Positions 1-5,740 of a DNA stretch of 7,508 nt are shown here, in pieces. The stretch comes from Thermoflexales bacterium (GTDB lineage Bacteria; Chloroflexota; Anaerolineae; Fen-1058). The stretch lies in contig JAGOBP010000192.1 in the NCBI GenBank assembly GCA_017999195.1, forward strand, positions 1-7,508, written 5' to 3'. The position numbers and the translations under genes were made by a program. Below the pieces are notes generated by a model that made no database searches, had not been told where the DNA came from, and was given only the letters and a program-made list of their open reading frames with translations. Positions within the stretch are counted from its first letter, which is position 1. Every line of letters begins with the position of its first letter.

Positions 1-1149
1 CATATCTGCCTGGACATCATCCCCGATGTCAGGGCCATCGAACCCGGCGTCTTCAATGCCAATTTCAGGCCCGGCCATCTACTGGAAGCCGGGGCTGCCA
101 TGCTGGCAACGGGCGGCCCGGTGTCCAACACCGGCCTGGCCCTGCACCGCCTGGGTGTGCCCGTGCGGTTGATCGCCAAAGTGGGTGATGATGCGTTCGG
201 ACACGTCGTCACGCGCATCATCAACGGCGTCGAGCCGGCGCTCCTCAGCGGCATGGAACTTGATCCGCAGGCGATCACGTCGTATTCCATCATCATCAGC
301 CCGCCCCACATCGACCGGATCTTTCTGCACTGTCCGGGCGCGAATCACGACTTCGGTTCGGCCGACGTCAGCCGCGATCAACTGGCGCAGGCCGATCTGC
401 TGCACTTTGGTTATCCGCCCGTCATGCGCCGCATCTATGCCAACGGCGGGCGCGAACTGGCCGATCTCATGTGCCGCGCCAAAGCCCACGGGCTGACGAC
501 CTCGCTCGATCTGTGCTATCCCGATCCGCATTCGGAAGCCGGCCAACTCGATTGGGTGGCCCTGTTCCGAGCGGTCTTGCCGCACGTCGATGTATTTGCG
601 CCCAGCCTGGAAGAACTGCTGTTTATGCTGCGCCGCCAGACACTGGAAGAACTGGCCGCGCGCGGCAGCGTGGTCGATCAAGCCACGCCCAAATTGCTGC
701 ACGACATCAGCACCGAACTGATCGAGTTGGGTGTCAAAATCGTGTTGATCAAATTGGGCGAGCGCGGCGCATATCTGCGCACGGCGCATATCGAAGCGAT
801 TGAACAACTCGGGCGGGCCGCCCCAACCGATCGGGCGGCGTGGGCCGATCGCGCGTTGTGGGCGCCGTGCTTCAATGTCGACGTAGTCGGCACCACCGGA
901 TCGGGCGATGCCACCATCGCCGGTTTTCTCAGCGCTCTTTTGCGCGACGCCTCACCTGTTGAAGCGATGACGTTGGCGGTGGCCGTGGGCGCGTGCAATG
1001 TAGAAGCCGCCGATGCGCTGAGCGGCATTCGCACGTGGGATGACACCCGCCAGCGGATCGCACACGGCTGGGCACGCCTGCCGCTGACGATCGACGCGCC
1101 CGGCTGGCAGTGGAACGATCACCATCAATTGTGGACGTACGAGGGTTAA
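1..1149 (+). CDS. PfkB-family carbohydrate kinase, 5'-truncated
   Basis: The reading frame is open from the first base of the window, so the start codon lies upstream; the ATG at 100 is internal, because PfkB-like sequence (HICLDIIPDV) precedes it. 382 residues are visible. The ribokinase/PfkB fold is shown by the N-terminal glycine-rich motif GGPVSNTGLALHRLG followed by KVGDDAFG, and by the C-terminal ATP/anion-hole motif GTTGSGDATIAGF, whose last Asp (codon 907-909) is the expected catalytic base. Canonical members read DTxGAGD, but here the first Asp is Gly. The family phosphorylates sugars or sugar phosphates with ATP in the cytosol. The aldolase start lies only 3 nt downstream, which suggests that this kinase makes the ketose (bis)phosphate the aldolase cleaves; that is inference. 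Ribokinase, 1-phosphofructokinase, tagatose-6-P kinase, IolC-like or sulfofructose kinase activities cannot be told apart here. The family call is firm and the substrate unknown. Confidence 0.93.
   Translation, partial: HICLDIIPDVRAIEPGVFNANFRPGHLLEAGAAMLATGGPVSNTGLALHRLGVPVRLIAKVGDDAFGHVVTRIINGVEPALLSGMELDPQAITSYSIIISPPHIDRIFLHCPGANHDFGSADVSRDQLAQADLLHFGYPPVMRRIYANGGRELADLMCRAKAHGLTTSLDLCYPDPHSEAGQLDWVALFRAVLPHVDVFAPSLEELLFMLRRQTLEELAARGSVVDQATPKLLHDISTELIELGVKIVLIKLGERGAYLRTAHIEAIEQLGRAAPTDRAAWADRALWAPCFNVDVVGTTGSGDATIAGFLSALLRDASPVEAMTLAVAVGACNVEAADALSGIRTWDDTRQRIAHGWARLPLTIDAPGWQWNDHHQLWTYEG
1141..1145 (+). promoter_or_regulatory. Ribosome binding site of the class II aldolase
   Basis: GAGGG lies inside the last codons of the kinase gene, 7 nt before the ATG at 1153. 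This supports that start and indicates co-translation from one mRNA. Confidence 0.7.
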
Positions 1150-1152
1150 CGC

Positions 1153-2064
1153 ATGACCAAACTTTACACCTTGAAACAAATCCTGGAAAAAGCCGACGGG
1201 CACGGCTACGCGATCGGGTCGTTTTCCGCGCGCTATACGCCCTTCATCACGCCGATTCTGCGCGCAGCGGAAGCGCGGCGCTCACCCGTCATCGTGCAAA
1301 TCGCGCAGATCGAGTTGCACTGGTACGACCTGACATTGGCGGAGTTCGCGCGGCAGTTCTGGCTGCAACTTGAAGACGTGCAGCCCAGCGTGCCGGTCTG
1401 TTTGCATTTGGATCACACCCAGCCGTTTGAACTGATCACCGAAGCGATCGACCTGGGCTTCACCTCCGTGATGATCGATGCGTCGGCGCAAGCGTTGGCG
1501 GGCAACATCGCCGCCACGCGGCAGGTGGTGGACTACGCGCATGCGCGCGGCGTGTCGGTGGAAGGCGAGTTAGGTCGCATCGGCACGACCGATCACATGG
1601 AAACCGAGAACGATGAAGAACTCTACACGGACCCCGCCGAGGCTCAAACGTTCGTCGATCAAACCCAAGTCGATGCGTTAGCGATCTCAGTGGGAACGGC
1701 GCACGGCCAGTATCTCGTCAAACAACCGACGATCGATCTGGCGCGCATCCAGGCCATTCGCGCCCGGACGCCGGTACATCTGGTGCTGCATGGCGGATCG
1801 GGCACGCCCGCCGATCAGATTCATAACGCCATTCGCTTGCCGGGCGGCGGCATCAGCAAAGTCAATATCGCCACCGATCTGGAACTCGCTTTGCTGGCCG
1901 AGTTGGGCCGCACCGAGCGACTGACAGACGCCGGCTTGCGCGCCCTCCCCGCCGCGGTGATTGAACGGGGTCAGCGCGCCGTGCAAACACTGGTCGAAGA
2001 CAAGATCGATAATTTCTTGCTGAGCAACGGGCACGCCGCCGATTTCAACTTGATCAAGGGATAA
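1153..2064 (+). CDS. Class II (zinc) ketose-bisphosphate aldolase, FbaA/GatY/KbaY family
   Basis: A 303-residue protein, close to the 280-310 usual for class II aldolases of the GatY/KbaY/Fba type. These are cytosolic zinc enzymes that split a ketose 1-phosphate or 1,6-bisphosphate into dihydroxyacetone phosphate and an aldehyde. The family landmarks are present in order: LHLDHTQ (catalytic Asp87, zinc ligand His88), SVEGELG (Glu137/139), SVGTAHGQY (zinc ligand His184), LVLHGGSG (zinc ligand His213) and KVNIATDLE (phosphate/DHAP-contacting loop near Asn238-Asp242). No key residue appears missing. The N-terminus reads AIGSFSARYTPF rather than the more usual AxxAFNVNN-like segment, so substrate preference may differ from classical FBP aldolase. 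It is tightly coupled between the PfkB kinase (3 nt) and the DUF4432 gene (4 nt). Fructose-bisphosphate, tagatose-bisphosphate, IolJ-type or 6-deoxy-ketose-phosphate substrates are all possible. Confidence 0.93.
   Translation: MTKLYTLKQILEKADGHGYAIGSFSARYTPFITPILRAAEARRSPVIVQIAQIELHWYDLTLAEFARQFWLQLEDVQPSVPVCLHLDHTQPFELITEAIDLGFTSVMIDASAQALAGNIAATRQVVDYAHARGVSVEGELGRIGTTDHMETENDEELYTDPAEAQTFVDQTQVDALAISVGTAHGQYLVKQPTIDLARIQAIRARTPVHLVLHGGSGTPADQIHNAIRLPGGGISKVNIATDLELALLAELGRTERLTDAGLRALPAAVIERGQRAVQTLVEDKIDNFLLSNGHAADFNLIKG
2056..2060 (+). promoter_or_regulatory. Ribosome binding site of the DUF4432 gene
   Basis: AAGGG at the 3' end of the aldolase gene, 8 nt before the ATG at 2069, fixes that start. 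Confidence 0.6.
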
Positions 2065-2068
2065 AGCC

Positions 2069-3112
2069 ATGCCAACACTCTGGGGACAAACCTACACTCG
2101 ATCGGATTTGCTGCGCCACATCGGCGATATGCGCCAATTGGCGAGCGTGCAACCCTTTGAATTAAGCGCGGGCCGTGAACGCGGCGTGCGCGGCGTGACT
2201 GTGCGCAATGCAGCGGGCCTTGAATTTACCGTCATCACTGATCGCGGCTTGAGCCTGACGGACTTGCGTTTTCACGGCGTGCCCCTGCCCTTCACCAGCG
2301 GTGTCGATGTGGCCCATCCCGCGTATGCCGAACACACTGGCGTCGGTTGGCTGCGCACGTGGCCCGCGGGCTTCTCCACGCCCTGCGGCCTGACGCAAGT
2401 GGGCAGTCCGCACAATGACCATGGCGAAGAACTGGGCATTCACGGGCGAATCAGCAGTTTGCCCGCAAGTCATGTCAACATCGATGAAGCCTGGCACGGT
2501 GATGACTATGTCCTCTCGGTAACGGGCGACGTTCATCAAAGTGCGGTCTTTGGCGAAAACCTGGTGCTGACGCGCCGCATCTCCACCCGATTGGATCAAC
2601 CGCGCCTCTGGATCGAAGACACCATCGAGAATCGCGGCTTTAGTCCTGCGCCATTGATGTTCTTGCAGCACTTCAATCTGGGCTTCCCCTTGGTCGATGC
2701 GACGGCGCGCCTCGAACTGCCACCGCACACGACGGAGCCGCGCGACGAAGCGGCGCGATCGGGCGTGGAGCACTATCGGGAGTTTGCTGCGCCCTGCAGT
2801 GGTTATGCCGAGCAAGTGTTTTATCATGACATCGTGCCTGATCCATCAGACATGGTTGAGGTTCGCTTCGTCAATCCGGCCTTCAATGCCAATCAAGGTT
2901 TAGGCCTCGCGTTGCGTTACGCCAAGTCAGACTATCCCATTCTGGTGCAGTGGAAGATGCTGGGCGAAGGCTTGTACGTGGCCGGACTTGAACCCGCCAA
3001 CTGTCACGTGGGCGGCCGCGCCGCCGAACGCGAACGCGGCACGTTGCAAATTATCGAACCGCAAGCCACGCGCACCTTCAAACTTGAAGTGGCGTTTTTC
3101 AACCACCCGTAA
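2069..3112 (+). CDS. DUF4432 family protein (aldose 1-epimerase-like)
   Basis: A 347-residue cytosolic protein without a signal peptide or membrane segment. I recognise the DUF4432 branch of the galactose mutarotase-like (beta-sandwich) superfamily from the order of its motifs: ITDRGLSLTDLRFHG near residues 57-70, GVGWLRTWPAGF with CGL at 91-108, ELGIHGRISSLPA at 121-133 (His125 is a candidate active-site residue), FLQHFNLGFPL at 198-208 (His201), and the C-terminal QWKMLGEGLYVAGLEPAN at 294-311. Superfamily members interconvert alpha and beta anomers of free sugars or sugar phosphates, but DUF4432 substrates are largely undefined, so mutarotase activity is inference. It is the last gene of the kinase-aldolase operon, starting 4 nt after the aldolase stop. 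That position fits a role in supplying the correct anomer of the same sugar. Confidence 0.87.
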   Translation: MPTLWGQTYTRSDLLRHIGDMRQLASVQPFELSAGRERGVRGVTVRNAAGLEFTVITDRGLSLTDLRFHGVPLPFTSGVDVAHPAYAEHTGVGWLRTWPAGFSTPCGLTQVGSPHNDHGEELGIHGRISSLPASHVNIDEAWHGDDYVLSVTGDVHQSAVFGENLVLTRRISTRLDQPRLWIEDTIENRGFSPAPLMFLQHFNLGFPLVDATARLELPPHTTEPRDEAARSGVEHYREFAAPCSGYAEQVFYHDIVPDPSDMVEVRFVNPAFNANQGLGLALRYAKSDYPILVQWKMLGEGLYVAGLEPANCHVGGRAAERERGTLQIIEPQATRTFKLEVAFFNHP

Positions 3113-3118
3113 CCTATT

Positions 3119-3207
3119 CGTCATTGCGCACCGCAGCGCGACGAAGCAATCTCTGTGCCAGGTGAAAAACGAGATTGCTTCGCACTCTTCGAGCGCTCGC
3201 CATGACG
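3119..3207. repeat. Imperfect inverted repeat (dispersed palindromic element)
   Basis: An 89-nt palindromic unit fills most of the 112-nt gap between the DUF4432 and ROK genes. The inner arms are a perfect 12 bp: CGAAGCAATCTC (3142-3153) against GAGATTGCTTCG (3171-3182), around a 17-nt loop. The outer ends pair CGTCAT (3119-3124) with ATGACG (3202-3207), with imperfect GC-rich sequence between. It resembles the widespread CGTCATTGCGAGCGCAGCGAAGCAATCTC repeat of many bacterial genomes, which I recognise from memory. No run of T follows the stem, so it does not look like a classical terminator, although an mRNA hairpin there could stabilise or attenuate. Confidence 0.8.
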
Positions 3208-3213
3208 CAATTC

Positions 3214-3220
3214 AAAGAGG
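3214..3220 (+). promoter_or_regulatory. Ribosome binding site deciding the ROK kinase start
   Basis: AAAGAGG ends 4 nt before the ATG at 3225, just outside the palindromic repeat. The reading frame stays open upstream to 2988, but that extension reads through the DUF4432 gene and the repeat. This site together with the family's usual N-terminus (MKLYGGIEAGGTK) sets the real start. Confidence 0.65.
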
Positions 3221-3224
3221 TATT

Positions 3225-4118
3225 ATGAAACTTTACGGCGGCATCGAAGCAGGCGGCACCAAATTTGTGTGCGTCATCGGCACCGGCCCGCAGAATATCG
3301 TGGCCGAAGAACGCTTTCCCACCACCACGCCCGCTGAAACCATCGCGCGCAGCGTGGACTTCTTCCAGCGGCACGGTGGTGACTTGGCCGCGATCGGTAT
3401 CGGCTCGTTCGGGCCGGTCGATCTCAATCCGCAGTCGCCAACGTATGGCTACATCACCACAACGCCCAAGCCCGGCTGGGCGCAGGCCGATCTGCGCGGC
3501 GGCATTCAGCGCGCGTTGAACGTGCCTGTTGCCTTCGATACAGACGTCAACGTGGCCGCGTTTGGCGAGCATTACTGGGTGCCTGAAAATCAGGCGCTTG
3601 ATCCCTTGCTGTACATGACGGTCGGCACGGGCATCGGCGTGGGCGGCCTGGTCAACGGCCAACTGCTGCACGGCCTGTTGCATCCCGAGGCAGGCCACAT
3701 GCGGCTGCCGCGCGATCCACAGCGCGATCCCTTCACCGGCGCGTGCCCGTATCATGGTGATTGTTTTGAGGGACTGGCGTGCGGCCCGGCGATGGCGAAA
3801 CGGTGGGGACAGCCCGCGGAAACGCTGCCCGCCGATCATCCCGCGTGGCAACTCGAAGCGCACTACATCGCGTTGGCCGTGATGAATCTCACGCTCGTCG
3901 TCGCGCCGCAGCGAATCGTCATCGGCGGTGGCGTGATGCAACAACCGGGCTTGATCGAAAACATTCGGCGTGAAGTCGTGCAGCTGCTTAACGGCTATCT
4001 GCAAACCGATCGCATTACGCGCGATATCGATCAATTCATCGTGTTGCCCGCACTGGGCAATCAAGCGGGCATGCTGGGCGCGATTGCGTTAGCCCAAGTG
4101 GAGCACGAGCGCGCATGA
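3225..4118 (+). CDS. ROK family fructokinase
   Basis: A 297-residue protein of the usual ROK sugar kinase length. The N-terminal ATP-binding loop YGGIEAGGTKF (residues 4-14) opens the protein, followed by GIGSFGPVDL (58-67), FDTDVNVAAFGE (104-115, holding the catalytic Asp), MTVGTGIGVGG (131-141) and IVIGGGVMQ (231-239). The ROK zinc site is complete: HPEAGH (His158) and CPYHGDC (Cys174, His177, Cys180). The pattern GACPYHGDCFEGLACGPA is typical of the bacterial fructokinase branch (YdhR/GmuE-like, EC 2.7.1.4), which phosphorylates fructose at O6 and often also accepts mannose. The stop codon overlaps the manA start (ATGA), so kinase and isomerase are translationally coupled. Their products, mannose 6-phosphate or fructose 6-phosphate, meet in the same step. 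Glucokinase activity is less likely from the motif. Confidence 0.93.
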   Translation: MKLYGGIEAGGTKFVCVIGTGPQNIVAEERFPTTTPAETIARSVDFFQRHGGDLAAIGIGSFGPVDLNPQSPTYGYITTTPKPGWAQADLRGGIQRALNVPVAFDTDVNVAAFGEHYWVPENQALDPLLYMTVGTGIGVGGLVNGQLLHGLLHPEAGHMRLPRDPQRDPFTGACPYHGDCFEGLACGPAMAKRWGQPAETLPADHPAWQLEAHYIALAVMNLTLVVAPQRIVIGGGVMQQPGLIENIRREVVQLLNGYLQTDRITRDIDQFIVLPALGNQAGMLGAIALAQVEHERA

Positions 4119-5065
4119 TCGAAGCTTTGCGTCAACCACTCTTGGTTGAGCCTGAATATCGTGATTACGTGTGGGGCGGACAGCGACTGCGCCCCGGCCA
4201 ACTCACGGCCGAAGCGTGGATCGTGTACGAGCACGATCGCGTAGTGAGCGGCCCGCTGCACGGTCGTACTTTGGGCGACATCGCGGCCGAATATGGATCG
4301 GCCTTGTTGGGCACGCGCGCGTTCCATCGCACGGGCACGCGCTTCCCCATCTTGATCAAGTTGCTGGACTGCGCGGCGTGGTTATCGCTGCAAGTGCATC
4401 CCAACGATGAACAAGCCCGGCGCATGGCTGGCCCCGATCAATTTGGCAAGACCGAGGCCTGGCACATCCTTGACGCTGAACCCAACGCCGAGATTCTGTG
4501 CGGCCTGACCGAAGGCACGAGCGCCGAAGAACTGGCGCAAGCCATACGCGGCGGTACGCTGCTCGATCATATGCGGCGACTGAACGTGAACACAGGCGAC
4601 ACCGTGTTCATTCGCGCGGGCACGATTCACGCGCTGGGGCCGGGCGTGATGTTGTATGAAGTGCAGCAGACTTCCAACTTAACCTACCGCGTTTACGATT
4701 GGGACCGTCCCGCCAGCGATGGTCGACCGCTGCACATCGAGCAATCGTTGGCCGTGACTAATCTGAACGCGACTGCGCCCATCACGTCGAAGCCGACCTT
4801 CAGCGATGGTGAAACAACAACGCTGATCAACTGTGACTACTTCACACTGGACTTGTTGACAGCAGAAGCCAACGCGATTGATCTCGCCACGCGTGGCGAA
4901 TCGTTCCACGCGCTCACAGTTATCGAGGGCCAGGCGACCATCGAAAGCGACGATTGGCAAATACCGTTGGGCTGGCATCAAACCGCCCTCATCCCGGCGG
5001 CATGTGATGCTTATCGCATCAGACCGCAAGGGCGAATGCAGATGTTAAAAGCAGCGGTAGCCTGA
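4115..5065 (+). CDS. manA: Mannose-6-phosphate isomerase, class I
   Basis: A 316-residue protein, matching the short Bacillus-type class I phosphomannose isomerases (about 315) rather than the E. coli type (about 390). It interconverts mannose 6-phosphate and fructose 6-phosphate in the cytosol (EC 5.3.1.8). The zinc site is intact: LSLQVHPND gives Gln93 and His95, GKTEAWHIL gives Glu114, and RAGTIHALGPG gives His172. The YRVYDWDR segment places the family's catalytic Arg at 192. The N-terminus shows the expected YRDYVWGGQRL and a substrate-side AEAWIVYEH. It starts within the ROK stop codon (4-nt overlap). A weak GGAG at 4100-4103 lies 11 nt upstream, so translation probably depends on coupling. 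The gene ends about 70 nt before a strong terminator. Its final beta-barrel domain seems complete. Confidence 0.95.
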   Translation: MIEALRQPLLVEPEYRDYVWGGQRLRPGQLTAEAWIVYEHDRVVSGPLHGRTLGDIAAEYGSALLGTRAFHRTGTRFPILIKLLDCAAWLSLQVHPNDEQARRMAGPDQFGKTEAWHILDAEPNAEILCGLTEGTSAEELAQAIRGGTLLDHMRRLNVNTGDTVFIRAGTIHALGPGVMLYEVQQTSNLTYRVYDWDRPASDGRPLHIEQSLAVTNLNATAPITSKPTFSDGETTTLINCDYFTLDLLTAEANAIDLATRGESFHALTVIEGQATIESDDWQIPLGWHQTALIPAACDAYRIRPQGRMQMLKAAVA

Positions 5066-5071
5066 ATATGG

Positions 5072-5119
5072 GCGACTAAAGTCGCAGCAACAAAAACACA
5101 AAGCCGACCTTCGTCGGCT
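5072..5119. repeat. Twin-hairpin repeat element
   Basis: Two short perfect stem-loops follow the manA stop: GCGAC-TAAA-GTCGC at 5072-5085 and AGCCGAC-CTTC-GTCGGCT at 5102-5119, separated by an A-rich 16-nt linker (CAACAAAAACACAA region). The arrangement looks like a known style of dispersed repeat in filamentous phototroph and Chloroflexota genomes (from memory). It lies in the manA 3' UTR. The CTTC tetraloop stem could protect the mRNA end. Confidence 0.6.
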
Positions 5120-5136
5120 GAGCTTAGCCTGCATCA

Positions 5137-5166
5137 AAAACGGCGAGTCACATGACTCGCCGTTTT
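5137..5166. terminator. Bidirectional intrinsic terminator between convergent operons
   Basis: A perfect 14-bp inverted repeat, AAAACGGCGAGTCA (5137-5150) and TGACTCGCCGTTTT (5153-5166), with the sequence CA at its centre. The GC-rich core is flanked by A on one side and by TTTTCTTT on the other. On the plus strand it ends the ROK-manA transcript; on the minus strand the A tract becomes the U tract for the fucI-rbsD transcript. Its place between converging genes fits exactly. Confidence 0.9.
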
Positions 5167-5244
5167 CTTTCGTGTAGTTCGTGCCCTCGCCGTATCCAGC
5201 GCTAAGCGCTGGCGGCGCGCCAGGCGTCGTGGATCGCTGTTCGA
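5167..5244. other. Intergenic remainder with a short palindrome
   Basis: No gene is seen here. The only structure is a perfect palindrome, CCAGCGC-TAA-GCGCTGG at 5196-5212, followed by GC-rich partly symmetric sequence around GGCGCGCC (5214-5221). It lies just downstream of the minus-strand rbsD-like gene. The stem is not followed by a T run on either strand. Confidence 0.5.
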
Positions 5245-5655
5245 TTAGGGCATCACCACGCCGATGGTCAACAGCAGGTTGGCATAGATGCGCTGCTCGC
5301 CGCTGGCGATCACCAACGCCACATCGTTGGACGAAGCGGCATCGTAGAATTCAAAGCGGCCCAGCGGCTTGAGTTCCATCCCCAAAATCTCGCGGAATTC
5401 CGCAAAGATGGGCGGTTCGCCGGTGGGCGGCTGCATCACTTCCGCCGCCTCAATCGGGATGGCGGTGACCAGCACTTTTAGAATGTCCGTCACCGTCAAC
5501 ATCCCCGGCGCGAGATTCAGATACACATGCTTGGCCGCAGGCCGCCCCTTGGTGCTGAATGGGAAGTTGCCATCCGCGATCAACACCTTCGCGCCGTGAC
5601 CGGCGCCGCCGAGCGCTTCCAGAATTTCGGGTTGCAGCAACGTTGTCTTGAGCAT
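5245..5655 (-). CDS. RbsD/FucU family sugar mutarotase, paralog 1
   Basis: A 136-residue protein, about the usual length of RbsD (D-ribose pyranase) and FucU (L-fucose mutarotase). These small cytosolic ring-forming proteins convert pyranose/furanose or alpha/beta forms. The family landmarks are visible: MLKTTLLQPEILEALG, GAGHGAKVLIADGNFP (His20 as general acid/base candidate, Asp28, Asn30), and the C-terminal ASGEQRIYANLLLTIGV (Glu120, Tyr124, Asn126). The ATG at 5655 is preceded by AGGAG (5661-5665 on the minus strand) at 5 nt. It is the distal gene of the minus-strand cluster and reads into the shared terminator. The ASGE motif has Ser where the family usually has Thr. Ribose versus fucose or another sugar cannot be decided; the nearby FucI-like isomerase favours a FucU-type role. 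Confidence 0.9.
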   Translation of the reverse strand: MLKTTLLQPEILEALGGAGHGAKVLIADGNFPFSTKGRPAAKHVYLNLAPGMLTVTDILKVLVTAIPIEAAEVMQPPTGEPPIFAEFREILGMELKPLGRFEFYDAASSNDVALVIASGEQRIYANLLLTIGVVMP

Positions 5656-5660
5656 GATTA

Positions 5661-5665
5661 CTCCT
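5661..5665 (-). promoter_or_regulatory. Ribosome binding site of RbsD/FucU paralog 1
   Basis: The minus strand reads TTAGGAG, then 5 nt, then the ATG at 5655. This is the clearest Shine-Dalgarno in the minus-strand cluster and fixes the start. Confidence 0.65.
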
Positions 5666-5674
5666 AAATAACCT

Positions 5675-5737
5675 CAGATTACACGGATCTCACAGATTCG
5701 TATTCATTCTCCGTGCCATCCGTGTTATCCGTGGTTT
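5675..5737. repeat. 9-nt periodic, partly palindromic repeat
   Basis: Most of the 85-nt gap between the two RbsD paralogs is repetitive. On the right, three consecutive 9-nt units read CCGTGCCAT, CCGTGTTAT, CCGTGGTTT (5711-5737). On the left, CAGATTACA, CGGATCTCA, CAGATTCGT (5675-5701) also have a period of 9. The two halves are roughly reverse complements, e.g. ACACGGAT (5681-5688) against ATCCGTGT (5718-5725). It matches, from memory, the widespread ATCCGTGTAATCCGTGG-type dispersed repeat. Confidence 0.75.
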
Positions 5738-5740
5738 GAT

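Noticed and set aside
100..1149. ATG at 100 as the kinase start
   Set aside because: The frame is open to position 1 and the upstream residues look like normal kinase sequence; the first glycine-rich motif would lie only a few residues from this ATG.
1..3112. Sulfoquinovose or myo-inositol catabolism
   Set aside because: A PfkB kinase, a class II aldolase and an epimerase-like protein occur in such pathways, but no sulfoquinovosidase, IolB, IolD, IolE or IolG is visible, so the assignment is not supported.
2988..3224. N-terminal extension of the ROK kinase
   Set aside because: It runs through the end of the DUF4432 gene and the palindromic repeat; the family start and Shine-Dalgarno are at 3225.
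3114..4064. Long open frame on the minus strand opposite the ROK kinase, and similar antisense frames elsewhere
   Set aside because: These are shadows of GC-rich coding genes; they lack recognisable motifs and overlap genes with clear family signatures.
5675..5737. CRISPR array
   Set aside because: Units are only 9 nt with no spacers; this is a short periodic repeat.
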